Shown: one piece after another, positions 29,772-38,052 of the stretch
Layout of the letters: each line of letters begins with the position of its first letter
Position numbering within the stretch: position 1 is the first letter of the stretch
DNA from: Asticcacaulis sp. MM231
GTDB lineage: Bacteria; Pseudomonadota; Alphaproteobacteria; Caulobacterales; Caulobacteraceae
DNA length: 64,000 nt
Assembly (NCBI RefSeq): GCF_964186625.1
Contig: NZ_OZ075108.1
Coordinates: 3,299,001 to 3,363,000, forward strand
Direction of reading: 5' to 3'
The notes under the pieces: model-generated
The model's input: the letters and a program-made list of their open reading frames with translations, nothing else
Database searches by the model: none
What the model was told of the DNA's origin: nothing
Position numbers and translations under genes: made by a program

Positions 29772-30340
29772 CAGCGTTCCTTCAAACGCGGCATCAATTC
29801 GACCATGTTGCACGGACCATGGCGGCTATCGAGCTGCCAGCGGATCACCTTGTCCCAACCGTCCTTGACCGCGCCGTTCGAGCCCGGCAGGCAGAAAATG
29901 AAAACACCATCAATGATGCCAGCCAGGGCACGCGATTGCAGGGTAGAGAGCCCGACCGTCTGGTAGCTCAGCATGTGGAATATGGTCGAAAAGCCTTCGA
30001 TGCGTTTGTGAAGCAGGGGTTCGATGGCTTCGGGCGTTACATCGCGGCCGGTAATGCCGGTGCCGCCGGTGGTGACGATGGCGTCGATCGTGCCGGAATT
30101 GACCCAGCGCATGACGCGCTCGCGGATGGCGTCGATATCATCCCGCACGATGGCGCGATCCGCCAGCACATGACCGGCCGCTTCGACACGACGCGCCAGC
30201 ACTTCGCCGGACGTGTCGCTTTCCTCGTCACGCGTATCGGAAATGGTCAGGACCACGACATTGACCGGCTTGAAGGCGCGGTCTTCATGCAGACGGCCAC
30301 CGCCTAAAAACGCCCGTTCCGCTTCGCTGATCTCGCTCAT
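29771..30340 (-). CDS. moaB: Molybdenum cofactor biosynthesis protein MoaB
   Basis: The 189-residue protein is of the MoaB/MogA family, which adenylates molybdopterin before metal insertion. Motifs are VVVLTISDTRDEESDTSGE (residues about 28-46), IVTTGGTGITGRDVTPEAI (about 88-106) and GSNGAVKDGWDKVI. It is slightly longer at the N-terminus than the E. coli protein. It leads the moaB-moeA pair. MogA is the main alternative name, as the families overlap; the length and the RDVTPEA form fit MoaB. Confidence 0.93.
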   Translation of the reverse strand: MSEISEAERAFLGGGRLHEDRAFKPVNVVVLTISDTRDEESDTSGEVLARRVEAAGHVLADRAIVRDDIDAIRERVMRWVNSGTIDAIVTTGGTGITGRDVTPEAIEPLLHKRIEGFSTIFHMLSYQTVGLSTLQSRALAGIIDGVFIFCLPGSNGAVKDGWDKVIRWQLDSRHGPCNMVELMPRLKER

Positions 30341-30393
30341 ACTGACCTCATCTGATTGTCTTATCTCAGATTTAGGCGCGTGGTCTCACGATC

Positions 30394-31824
30394 TCAAGCG
30401 AAAACACCCTCACGCGCCAACAGTTGCGTGTACGCGGCCTCGATCGCCGTGATGAAGGTGGTATCGGTCGCCAGATCTTGCGGGAATACGCTGCGCAGAG
30501 TCAGGAAACGGCTGACGTCCGACACATCATCCTGACAGGTCCTGCCGACCGCGATCAGATCGGTCGCCAGCGGGTCGGTCAGGGCGTCGCCCGTGAGGGC
30601 CTTGCTGCGGATAAAACGCATCCATGCCGCCAGAGGCAGCGACAGGCGGCGGATATCCTGACCGCGATCCAGCGCCTCTGTCAGCGAACTGAGGATACGG
30701 ATAGGCAGCTTCTGCGATCCGTCCCAGGCGATTTGCGACAGCTTGTGAACAATGGCCGGATTGCGGAAGCGCTTAAGGATGTCTTCGCTGTAGGCGATCA
30801 GATCGAGTCCTTCGGGCGCTTCCAGCAGCGGCACGACATCTTCAATCATCAGCCCACGGACGATTTCGGCCAGTTCCGCATCCTTCATGGCCTCCGACAC
30901 GCTCTCATAGCCGCGGTGCAGCCCCATATAGGCCAGGGTCGAATGCGGGCCATTGAGCAGGCGTAGCTTGGCGCGCTCATAGGCCGGCACATTGTCCGTC
31001 AGGGTAACGCCGACGCTCTGCCAGTCCGGACCGCCATCATGGACGTGCTTTTCAATAACCCACTGGGTAAAGGCCTCGCGCTGGATCGGCCAGGCATCTT
31101 CGAGGCCCACCACCGCCTGCACGCGTGTGCGCAACTCATCATCGGTGGCCGGGGTGATCGAATTGACCATGGTGCAAGGGCACTGCAATTCGTCCCAGAT
31201 CCAGCGCGCAAATTCATTGTCCGACTGACCCGCGAAAACGGTCACAGCCGCCTTGAGGCGCTCACCGTTCTTCGGGAGATTGTCACAGGGGATCAGAACG
31301 AACGGCTTCAGGCCCTGCGCGCGGCGACGGCGCAATCCCTCCGTGACATAACCGATAAAGGACTTCGGCGTTTTGGGGTTCGCCAGATCGTGGACAATGT
31401 CCGGATGCTGAAGATCAAGCGAGAAATCGGGCGCCAGGCAATAGCCCTTTTCGGTAACGGTCGAGGTCACCAGCGATACCGACGGGCGGGTCAGGCGCTC
31501 AAAAACCGCTTCGATATCTTCCGGCCCCACCAGTACCTCGCGCATGGCGCCTATGACGCGATAGCTGATCTCTTCGTCGAGAATGGCCAGAGTGTAGAGC
31601 CCATCTTGAGGGGCCAGCGCATCGCGCACACCGGTCGAGTGCAGCGACACGCCGCAGATACCCCAGCTCGAATCGTTTTGCGCCAAGGCATCGAAATAGG
31701 CGGCCTGATGGGCGCGGTGAAAGGCGCCAGGACCAAAATGGACGACCCCGGCGGCAAGCGACGCCGGATCATAGGCGGGTTTCAGGGCTTTGGCAGCAGA
31801 CAGCTCAGACAAGGACAGGCGCAT
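30394..31824 (-). CDS. uxuB: Mannitol dehydrogenase family; D-mannonate oxidoreductase (UxuB)
   Basis: The 476-residue NAD-dependent enzyme reduces D-fructuronate to D-mannonate in hexuronate breakdown. It has the long-chain polyol dehydrogenase fold: HFGPGAFHRAHQAAYFDALA (nucleotide-binding, residues about 28-48), SLVTSTVTEKGYCL, LIPCDNLPKNGE, and VNSITPATDD. A C-terminal helical domain holds KLRLLNGPHSTLAYMG. Its assignment to uxuB, and not mannitol or altronate dehydrogenase, rests on the neighbours uxaC and kdgK. An operator-like dyad is shared with the divergent LacI-type gene. No strong ribosome site precedes the start. Confidence 0.87.
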   Translation of the reverse strand: MRLSLSELSAAKALKPAYDPASLAAGVVHFGPGAFHRAHQAAYFDALAQNDSSWGICGVSLHSTGVRDALAPQDGLYTLAILDEEISYRVIGAMREVLVGPEDIEAVFERLTRPSVSLVTSTVTEKGYCLAPDFSLDLQHPDIVHDLANPKTPKSFIGYVTEGLRRRRAQGLKPFVLIPCDNLPKNGERLKAAVTVFAGQSDNEFARWIWDELQCPCTMVNSITPATDDELRTRVQAVVGLEDAWPIQREAFTQWVIEKHVHDGGPDWQSVGVTLTDNVPAYERAKLRLLNGPHSTLAYMGLHRGYESVSEAMKDAELAEIVRGLMIEDVVPLLEAPEGLDLIAYSEDILKRFRNPAIVHKLSQIAWDGSQKLPIRILSSLTEALDRGQDIRRLSLPLAAWMRFIRSKALTGDALTDPLATDLIAVGRTCQDDVSDVSRFLTLRSVFPQDLATDTTFITAIEAAYTQLLAREGVFA

Positions 31825-31917
31825 TTAAACAGTAATCCCATGCTTACAGATGGCGATTTTGAGCAACGGCGCCACAAAACCAGGCGTCTGCAATCAGAGC
31901 ACGCCATCGTCAAATCT

Positions 31918-31931
31918 TGATACCGGTGTCA
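31918..31931. promoter_or_regulatory. Uronate-regulon operator 1 (uxuB/lacI-type gene)
   Basis: TGATACCGGTGTCA is a 14-base dyad with one mismatch, centred on CCGG as in LacI-family operators. It lies mid-way in the divergent gap, 94 bases before uxuB and 86 before the regulator. Related sites lie before uxaC and the hydratase-kdgK pair. Confidence 0.65.
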
Positions 31932-32016
31932 TAGGGCGTTGGCCGGCCTATTTCAAGAAATAATCCTGTTCAGTCAGCGCGAAGACCGCTAACCATGGCA
32001 AAACAAGCGACCAAAA

Positions 32017-33066
32017 ATGACGACATACGACGACGATATCGAGGCCTTCATAACGAGCCGTAAAAAGGCGACCATCAATGATGTGGCGCGACTGGCGCGG
32101 CTATCTAAAAAGACCGTCTCGCGCGTCATCAACGCATCCCCCAGCGTGCGCGCCGGGACGCGCGATCAGGTCAACGCGGTTATCGACCGTATCGGTTTCC
32201 GCCCCGATCCGCAGGCCCGCGGTCTCGCCTTCCGGCGCTCTTTCCTCATCGGCCTGATCTACGATAATCCCAACGCGCAATATGTCGTCAACATGCAGCT
32301 TGGCGCGCTCGACGGCTTGCGCGGTTCCGGCACAGAACTCGTGCTTCACCCGTGCGACCGTCACAGCGACCAGTTCATCAAGGATATCCGCGACTTTATC
32401 GAGCTTCAGCGCCTGTCCGGCGTTATCGTCCTGCCGCCGATTTCGGAAGATAAGCGTTTGCTGGCCCTGCTCGAAGATCTGGACACCCCTTACGTGCGCG
32501 TGTCAGCGCTCCATCCGGCCACGACGACGGGTGGTCATGCCATTCTGTCAAAAGAGCGGATCGGTTGCCGCGCCGCCGGAGAACATCTGGCGCAGCTTGG
32601 CCACACACGGATCGGCTTTATCGCCGGCCCGGACGGCTACCTTTCGGCCAGCGAGCGCCGCGCCGGCTTCCGCGAAGGCCTGCAGGCCCACGGCCTCGAT
32701 ATCGAACCATCGCTGGAAGTGCAAGGCGATTACACCCTTGAATCCGGTCACGCCGCCGCGCTCCGCCTCCTGACATCCGATACGCGGCCGACGGCGCTTT
32801 TCGCCGGCAATGACGAAATGGCCATCGGCGCCTATAAGGCCGCGTTCGGGCTTGGCCTGCGCATCCCCGGCGATCTCAGCATCTGCGGCTATGACGACAG
32901 CCCGATGGCGGAGCGCGTCTATCCGCCACTCACCACCGTCCATCTTCCGACCCGCGACATGGCCAGAGCCGCCGTGCTGACCCTGCTGCGCAGCGAAGGC
33001 GCGCCGGAAGACGCCCTTATTTTTGAGTCCGCCCTTGTGGTGCGCCAGTCGACCGCGAAGGTTTGA
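32017..33066 (+). CDS. LacI family regulator of the hexuronate genes
   Basis: The 349-residue regulator has an N-terminal LacI helix-turn-helix (ATINDVARLARLSKKTVSRVINASPSVRAGTRDQVNAVIDRIGFRPDPQARGL; residues about 18-70) and a periplasmic-binding-protein-like sugar domain. The helix-turn-helix and the hinge helix (ARGLAF) are complete. It sits between uxuB and uxaC and is flanked by operators of the TGAYACCGGT type, so it very probably controls both and also hydratase-kdgK. The inducer may be a pathway intermediate such as a hexuronate or KDG. The name (UxuR/KdgR-like) is left open since those names belong to GntR or IclR proteins elsewhere. Confidence 0.85.
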   Translation: MTTYDDDIEAFITSRKKATINDVARLARLSKKTVSRVINASPSVRAGTRDQVNAVIDRIGFRPDPQARGLAFRRSFLIGLIYDNPNAQYVVNMQLGALDGLRGSGTELVLHPCDRHSDQFIKDIRDFIELQRLSGVIVLPPISEDKRLLALLEDLDTPYVRVSALHPATTTGGHAILSKERIGCRAAGEHLAQLGHTRIGFIAGPDGYLSASERRAGFREGLQAHGLDIEPSLEVQGDYTLESGHAAALRLLTSDTRPTALFAGNDEMAIGAYKAAFGLGLRIPGDLSICGYDDSPMAERVYPPLTTVHLPTRDMARAAVLTLLRSEGAPEDALIFESALVVRQSTAKV

Positions 33067-33099
33067 CGCCCGCACCTCGAAATAGGTTGTCAAAATACA

Positions 33100-33113
33100 T
33101 GACACCGGTTACC
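33100..33113. promoter_or_regulatory. Uronate-regulon operator 2 (uxaC)
   Basis: TGACACCGGTTACC has the same left half as the other two operators, with a degenerate right half. It lies 37-50 bases before the uxaC start. Confidence 0.5.
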
Positions 33114-33149
33114 AGTTTTTCATTATCGCCTTCATCTGGGTCGCGCGTC

Positions 33150-34562
33150 ATGTCCAAGCCTTTATACCTCCACGAAGACCGCCTATTTTCCAGCGATCCC
33201 GCCCAACGCGCCATCGCCCGTGAGCTTTACAGCAGCGTCAAATTCCTGCCGATCCTGTCGCCGCACGGCCATACCGATCCGTCATGGTTTGCCGATAACC
33301 TGCCGTTCGAGAACGCCACGACACTGTTCCTGGCGCCGGATCACTACATTTACCGCATGCTCTACAGCCAGGGCATCGACATGGACGCGCTCGGCGTCGG
33401 CTCGAAAGACGGCCCCTCCACCGCAGATGCGCGCAAGGCCTGGCATATCTACGCCGCCCATCAGCACCTATTCCGCGGCACCCCGTCCTTCATGTGGATG
33501 AGCCATGTCTTCGGCGAGATCATGGGCTTTGAGGTGGCGCTTGATGCCAGCACCGCCGATCATTATTTCGACCGTATCGGCGAGTTGCTGGCCTTGCCTG
33601 AGTATCGCCCGCGCGCGCTGTTCGAACGCTTCAATATCGAGCTTCTGGCCACCACAGAAGGCCCGACGGATACGCTGGAGCATCACCAGAAGATCAAGGA
33701 TTCCGGCTGGAAAGGTCGTGTGGTCACCGCCTATCGCCCCGATCCGGTCATCGATCCGGAGCATGAGGACTTCCACGACAAGCTGAAGATTTTCGGCGAG
33801 CTGACCGGCGAGGACGTCTATAGCTGGAAGGGCTATCTGCGCGCGCACCGCAATCGCCGTGATGTTTTCATGACCTACGGCGCCACCTCGACCGACCACG
33901 GCCACCCGACCGCGCAAACGGCCAATCTGTCGCATTCCGACGCCAAGGACCTGTTCCACCGTGTGATGAAAAAGCATGTCTCGCTGGAAGACGCCGAGCT
34001 TTTCCGCGCCCAGATGCTGACCGAAATGGCGCGCATGTCGCTCGATGACGGCCTGACCATGCAGATTCACCCTGGGAGCTTCCGCAATCACAACAAGCAG
34101 ATCTTCGACAGGTACGGCCGCGACAAGGGCGCCGATATGCCCCTGCCGACTAATTATGTCCACGCGCTTAAACCGCTGCTCGATGCCTTCGGGAATGAAA
34201 AGAACCTGACGGTCATTCTCTTCACCTTAGATGAGACTAGCTACGCCCGCGAACTGGCGCCGCTGGCGGGTCACTATCCCATTCTCAAGCTCGGCCCGTC
34301 GTGGTGGTTCCATGACTCACCCGAAGGCATGATGCGCTTCCGCGAACAGGTCACCGAGACGGCCGGCTTCTACAATACGGTCGGCTTCAATGACGACACG
34401 CGCGCCTTCTTGTCGATCCCGGCGCGCCATGATGTCGCCCGCCGCATCGACTCGAGCTTCCTGGCGCGCCTGGTGGCCGAGCACCGTATGCCGGTCGAAG
34501 ACGCCGCCGAACTGATCAAGGACCTGACCTATAATCTGCCGAAAGCGGCTTATAAGCTTTAG
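33150..34562 (+). CDS. uxaC: Glucuronate isomerase UxaC
   Basis: The 470-residue enzyme interconverts D-glucuronate and D-fructuronate (and galacturonate/tagaturonate), the entry step of hexuronate use. Typical motifs: LPILSPHGHTDPSWFADN (metal His pair, residues about 27-44), PDHYIYRMLYSQG, LATTEGPTD, AYRPDPVIDPEHEDF and MQIHPGSFRNHN, then LAPLAGHYPILKLGPSWWFHDSP. The length equals that of E. coli UxaC. The start at 33150 lies after an extended open frame from 33063 that overlaps the regulator stop. The stop codon overlaps that of the convergent ECF41 gene by four bases. Confidence 0.95.
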   Translation: MSKPLYLHEDRLFSSDPAQRAIARELYSSVKFLPILSPHGHTDPSWFADNLPFENATTLFLAPDHYIYRMLYSQGIDMDALGVGSKDGPSTADARKAWHIYAAHQHLFRGTPSFMWMSHVFGEIMGFEVALDASTADHYFDRIGELLALPEYRPRALFERFNIELLATTEGPTDTLEHHQKIKDSGWKGRVVTAYRPDPVIDPEHEDFHDKLKIFGELTGEDVYSWKGYLRAHRNRRDVFMTYGATSTDHGHPTAQTANLSHSDAKDLFHRVMKKHVSLEDAELFRAQMLTEMARMSLDDGLTMQIHPGSFRNHNKQIFDRYGRDKGADMPLPTNYVHALKPLLDAFGNEKNLTVILFTLDETSYARELAPLAGHYPILKLGPSWWFHDSPEGMMRFREQVTETAGFYNTVGFNDDTRAFLSIPARHDVARRIDSSFLARLVAEHRMPVEDAAELIKDLTYNLPKAAYKL

Positions 34563-35440
34563 TGCAGCCTTGTCAGCTTGTCGGGGTTACGCTGAAACCA
34601 GATGGCGGAAATCCTGCCGTCGCTGATGTCCACGCTCAGGACGTCGGTATAGTCGTCGGCGTGCGTGGTCAGCAGCGCCATCACGCCATTGACCCGTTCA
34701 TAACGCAGAGCCGTCGTCGTGTGGTTACGGAACTTCTGGTAGATGCCGGCCATGAAGGCGCCGACGCGGCGCTTGCCATCCAGGATATTGATCGCCGCCG
34801 ACACCTTGCCGCCGCCATCGCTATACAGTTTCACGTCCTCGGCCAGCATGGCTTCCAACGCCAACATGTCTCCCTTTTGCGAGGCGATGACGAAGGCTTC
34901 AAGGTAACGCCGCTCATCGTCGGGCGTCACCTTGAAGCGCGGTCGTGACGCCCGGACATGCTGGCGGGCGCGGGCGGCAAGCTGACGGCAGCTCTCTTCC
35001 GAGCGCTCTAAGGTCTGTGCGATCTCGCTGTAACCGACATCGAAAACATCATGCAGCAGGAAGCTGGCGCGCTCCAGCGGCGTCAGGCGTTCCAGCGCAT
35101 AGAGCAGACCGACCGACAGGTCTTCGGCCAGGTCTGTCGGGCCTGCCGGCGAGCCGGTAAAATCGCTGATATCGTGGAGCGGTTCGGGCAGCCATGGCCC
35201 GACATAATCGACGCGCCTGCGATGGGCGCTTTTCAGGATATCAAGGCAGAGGCGCGTCACGATCCGGGTCAGGAAGGCGCGCGCATTATCGATCTCTTCC
35301 GGATCTATATCCTTGACGCGCAGATAGGCGTCCTGCACGGCGTCCTCGGCCTCGCTGACCGTTCCGAGCATGCGATAGGCCACGCCTTGCAGGTAGCGTC
35401 GCTCGGTTTCAAACCACTGGATGTCGGATTTCGGGATCAT
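34559..35440 (-). CDS. ECF41-type RNA polymerase sigma factor
   Basis: This 293-residue sigma factor has the sigma2 region (YLQGVAYRMLGTVSEAEDAVQDAYLR, residues 16-41) and sigma4 (LTPLERASFLLHDVFDVGYSEIAQTLERSEES, 119-150). A SnoaL-like C-terminal domain of about 110 residues follows. The ECF41 signatures WLPEP (83-87), DGGGK (208-212) and NPDKL (285-289) are all present. In ECF41 the C-terminal domain replaces an anti-sigma factor and sets activity. The usual target is a neighbouring carboxymuconolactone decarboxylase, oxidoreductase or epimerase gene; here it is the gene just upstream, at 35548-36006. The signal sensed is unknown. A 74-base hairpin lies 22 bases ahead of the start codon. 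Confidence 0.92.
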   Translation of the reverse strand: MIPKSDIQWFETERRYLQGVAYRMLGTVSEAEDAVQDAYLRVKDIDPEEIDNARAFLTRIVTRLCLDILKSAHRRRVDYVGPWLPEPLHDISDFTGSPAGPTDLAEDLSVGLLYALERLTPLERASFLLHDVFDVGYSEIAQTLERSEESCRQLAARARQHVRASRPRFKVTPDDERRYLEAFVIASQKGDMLALEAMLAEDVKLYSDGGGKVSAAINILDGKRRVGAFMAGIYQKFRNHTTTALRYERVNGVMALLTTHADDYTDVLSVDISDGRISAIWFQRNPDKLTRLH

Positions 35441-35462
35441 GCTGATTTTTCAAGAAGGCTGA

Positions 35463-35536
35463 TCCCCAGATAAGCCAGATAAGCACAGAGGCTTCCACGT
35501 ATAAATCTATCTGTTCTTATCTGGCTTATCTGGGGA
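35463..35536. repeat. Large inverted repeat between the ECF41 target gene and the sigma gene
   Basis: A 21-base perfect inverted repeat (35463-35483 with 35516-35536) is extended, after one mismatch, by ACAGA/TCTGT, leaving a 20-base loop. Each arm holds two copies of AGATAAG (or its complement). No T-run follows on either strand, so it is not a standard terminator. It fills most of the 107-base gap and would form a hairpin in any RNA running from the decarboxylase-like gene into the sigma gene. Confidence 0.85.
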
Positions 35537-35547
35537 CCTCTTAAACC

Positions 35548-36006
35548 TTATTCGGCGGGTTTATCATTGGCGTGCAGGAAACGCATCGAGATGGCGATAC
35601 GGTTCCAGGCATTGATCATGGCGATGGCGATGGTGAGATCCGACATTTCTTTGTCGGTGAAGTGCGCTTTGACCTCGGCATAGGTCTCATCTTCGGCGCG
35701 ATCGGTGGCGATGTGGGTCAAGGCCTCGGCCCATTTGAGAGCGGCGCGTTCCTTATCGCTGAACATGCGCAATTCTTCCCACGCCGGCAGCAGGTTGAGA
35801 CGGGCAGGTGTATCACCGGCCTTGCGCGCTTCTTCGTAGTGCATGTGCAGGCAGAAGGCGCAGCCATTGATCTGCGACGCCCGCAGCTTGACGAGACTCA
35901 AGAGCTTCAGATCGAACGCGCCGTGCAGATAGGTTTCAACGGCGGCCATGCCGTTATAGCCTTCGGCAGCCAGAGCCGCAAGATTGAGGCGGTTGAAGTG
36001 GGTCAT
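35548..36006 (-). CDS. Carboxymuconolactone decarboxylase/AhpD-like protein, ECF41 partner
   Basis: This 152-residue helical protein has the AhpD-type motif INGCAFCLHMHYEEARKAGD, with Cys49, Cys52 and His56, so it is a probable thiol redox or peroxidase-linked protein. The rest (KLRASQ..., ERAALKWAEALTHIA, DLTIAIAMINAWNRIAIS) fits the YciW/AhpD-like family. It belongs to the COE group of ECF41 partners. The start at 36006 has a clear AAGGAG site; the open frame above it is untranslated leader. An ECF41-type promoter lies 33-59 bases upstream. Confidence 0.9.
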   Translation of the reverse strand: MTHFNRLNLAALAAEGYNGMAAVETYLHGAFDLKLLSLVKLRASQINGCAFCLHMHYEEARKAGDTPARLNLLPAWEELRMFSDKERAALKWAEALTHIATDRAEDETYAEVKAHFTDKEMSDLTIAIAMINAWNRIAISMRFLHANDKPAE

Positions 36007-36038
36007 AGCAGTCTCCTTGGGTTGGGTTATGCTGATAT

Positions 36039-36065
36039 GACGAGCCAGGTTTGGTGTCTGTGACA
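36039..36065 (-). promoter_or_regulatory. ECF41-type promoter
   Basis: On the minus strand TGTCACA (36059-36065), a 16-base spacer and CGTC (36039-36042) match the known ECF41 promoter (TGTCACA / CGTC). It drives the decarboxylase-like gene and possibly the sigma gene beyond it. Confidence 0.85.
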
Positions 36066-36108
36066 CGGCCGGCGATTTTTTAGCGAAAAGCCGTATTAGG
36101 ATTGATCG

Positions 36109-36122
36109 TGACACCGGTATCA
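36109..36122. promoter_or_regulatory. Uronate-regulon operator 3 (hydratase-kdgK)
   Basis: TGACACCGGTATCA is the exact reverse complement of the site at 31918-31931 (TGATACCGGTGTCA). It lies 17 bases before the hydratase-like gene start (or 32 before a second ATG) and 43 bases beside the ECF41 promoter. Confidence 0.65.
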
Positions 36123-36139
36123 TTTAGATTCGCCCCATC

Positions 36140-36991
36140 ATGAAAGATGTCACAATGCCCCATACATCCATCGCCGAGCGTTTTGTCACGGCCCGCAGAT
36201 CCGCAACCGCCCTGTCCGATTATCCCGGTGACATTCCGGCGGCGATGACGGACTCTTACGTCATTCAGGACGCCGCGCTTGATCTCTGGCATCAAGAGCT
36301 TATCGGCTGGAAAATCGCCCGCCTGCATCCGGATTTTCAAGGCCCTCTGGGCACCGAGCGGATGGCCGGCCCGATCTTCAAACCGGCCTTCACCCCCTAT
36401 ACAGGGCCGATCATCTTTCCAGTCTTCACCGATGGTTTTGGTGCGATCGAGGCCGAATATGTGCTACGTATCGATCATGACGCCGATCCGGAAAAGACAG
36501 ACTACAGCGAGGAAGAAGCCCTGCGCCTGTGCGATGCCCTCTTCGCCGGCATCGAACTGGCGGGCTCTCCCCTGCCGACCATCAATAGTCTGGGGCCAAC
36601 CGTGACGGCTTCGGATTTTGGCAACAATTTCGGCCTGGTGCTGGGGCCGCGCCTGCTCGACCTCGATTCCGACACGACGCCGCACACCCTGGGCGAAGAT
36701 GCGCTCAAAGCCTTCCAGTCGAAGTGCGAAATTGATGGCGAGGTGGTCGGCACCGGCGGCCTGTTCATCATGCCCGGTGGCCCCCTGAAGGCGCTGGCCT
36801 GGCTCGCCGGACATCTGGCCGCGCGCCAACGCCCTCTCAAGCGCGGCATGTTGATCTCTACCGGCCAGACGACCGGCGTGCATCGCATCTTCCCCGGCCA
36901 GTCCGCGGTTGTCAGCTTTTCGGGGCACACCGAAGCCTCGCTGGACCTGAAGGCCGTAGCGCTTCAGCCCGGCGCCCCCGAAATATCCTAA
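36140..36991 (+). CDS. 2-keto-4-pentenoate hydratase-like (FAH superfamily) protein
   Basis: The 283-residue protein resembles the MhpD/2-oxopent-4-enoate hydratase branch of the fumarylacetoacetate hydrolase superfamily: SYVIQDAALDLW and GWKIARLHPDFQ at the front; then FGAIEAEYVLRI with the acidic metal residues (about 110-120); FAGIELAGSPLPTI; and SDFGNNFGLVLGP. Because it shares a strand and operon with kdgK and has the uronate operator, it may act on a 2-keto-3-deoxy sugar acid, for instance by dehydration or hydration. This is inference. Start is 36140 or the ATG at 36155; neither has a strong ribosome site. Confidence 0.78.
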   Translation: MKDVTMPHTSIAERFVTARRSATALSDYPGDIPAAMTDSYVIQDAALDLWHQELIGWKIARLHPDFQGPLGTERMAGPIFKPAFTPYTGPIIFPVFTDGFGAIEAEYVLRIDHDADPEKTDYSEEEALRLCDALFAGIELAGSPLPTINSLGPTVTASDFGNNFGLVLGPRLLDLDSDTTPHTLGEDALKAFQSKCEIDGEVVGTGGLFIMPGGPLKALAWLAGHLAARQRPLKRGMLISTGQTTGVHRIFPGQSAVVSFSGHTEASLDLKAVALQPGAPEIS

Positions 36992-37010
36992 GACCAACAG
37001 GAAATACCTC

Positions 37011-38015
37011 ATGCCCGCCACCGCCCCCTTCGTTTGTTTCGGTGAACTGCTGATCCGCCTGACCGTCACCGGCGGGCACCTGTTGGAAGCGCTGTCGCCT
37101 CTGCAACCCGTCGTCGGGGGCGCCGAGGCCAATGTGGCGGTTGGTCTGGCGCGACTGGGACACGACACGCGCATGGTCAGCGTGGTGGCCGACAATGCGC
37201 TGGGCGTGGCGGCGGTCAATGAACTGCGGCGCTGGGGCGTCGATACCCGCGCCGTGACCAAAGCTCCGCAACGCATGGGGCTCTATTTCCTGACACCCGG
37301 CGCCATCCACCGTCCGTCGGATATCGTCTATGACCGCGCTGACTCAGCCTTCGCCCTGGCTGATTTCAGCGAACTCGACTGGCCGGCCCTGCTGAAAGGC
37401 GCTGGCTGGCTGCACGTCTCCGGCGTGACGGCGGCGCTGGGTGAAAACTGTGTTCGCGCCGCGCTCGACGCCATGAAGGTCGCGCGCAAAGCTGGCGTCA
37501 GGGTATCGTTCGATTGCAATTACCGACAGAAACTATGGGCCGAATGGAGCGCCGATGCGCCCGCCTACATTACGCAACTCATGCAGCAGGCCGATCTGAT
37601 CTTTGGCGGCTACCGCGACATCGAACTGATCAGCGGCCAGCGCTTTAATGACGAGCGCGAAGCGGCCGATCACGCCTTTGCCGCCTTCCCGCATCTGCAA
37701 CGTCTGGTCTGCACGCGCCGCGAACAGGTCAATGTCGATCACAACCGCCTGACGGGGCTTATGTATACGCGCGAGCGGTCGCTGGAAACCGACACGCACA
37801 ATATTGAGCAGATCGTCGATCGCATAGGCGGCGGCGATGCCTTCGCCGCCGGCGTCATGCACGGCCTTCTGACGGGTACGGACGATGAAAAGGCGCTCGA
37901 TTATGGCATTGCCTGCGCCTGCCTGAAACACGCCCAGCCGGGTGACGCCAGCCTGGCCACGCCCGCCGATCTGGACACCTTCCTGAGCGACGACGGCTTC
38001 GACGTAAAGCGCTAA
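37011..38015 (+). CDS. kdgK: 2-dehydro-3-deoxygluconokinase KdgK
   Basis: The 334-residue ribokinase-family enzyme phosphorylates 2-keto-3-deoxygluconate to KDPG with ATP. Motifs: FGELLIRLT (residues about 8-17), VVGGAEANVAVGLARLGHDTRMV, FDCNYRQKLW, and the anion-hole/base motif IVDRIGGGDAFAAGVMHG (about 270-287) with catalytic Asp; the usual GAGD is GGGD here. It joins uxaC and uxuB in hexuronate breakdown. It lies 19 bases after the hydratase-like gene. The KDPG aldolase (eda) and mannonate dehydratase (uxuA) are not in the window. Confidence 0.9.
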   Translation: MPATAPFVCFGELLIRLTVTGGHLLEALSPLQPVVGGAEANVAVGLARLGHDTRMVSVVADNALGVAAVNELRRWGVDTRAVTKAPQRMGLYFLTPGAIHRPSDIVYDRADSAFALADFSELDWPALLKGAGWLHVSGVTAALGENCVRAALDAMKVARKAGVRVSFDCNYRQKLWAEWSADAPAYITQLMQQADLIFGGYRDIELISGQRFNDEREAADHAFAAFPHLQRLVCTRREQVNVDHNRLTGLMYTRERSLETDTHNIEQIVDRIGGGDAFAAGVMHGLLTGTDDEKALDYGIACACLKHAQPGDASLATPADLDTFLSDDGFDVKR

Positions 38016-38027
38016 AAATTTATAGGT

Positions 38028-38046
38028 GCAGGGTCCGCGACCCTGC
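38028..38046. terminator. Hairpin between kdgK and the M1 lipoprotein gene
   Basis: GCAGGGTC-cgc-GACCCTGC is an 8-bp perfect hairpin in the gap between convergent genes. No good T-run follows on the plus strand; the minus side is AT-rich. It is a likely weak terminator. Confidence 0.45.
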
Positions 38047-38052
38047 CCCTGC

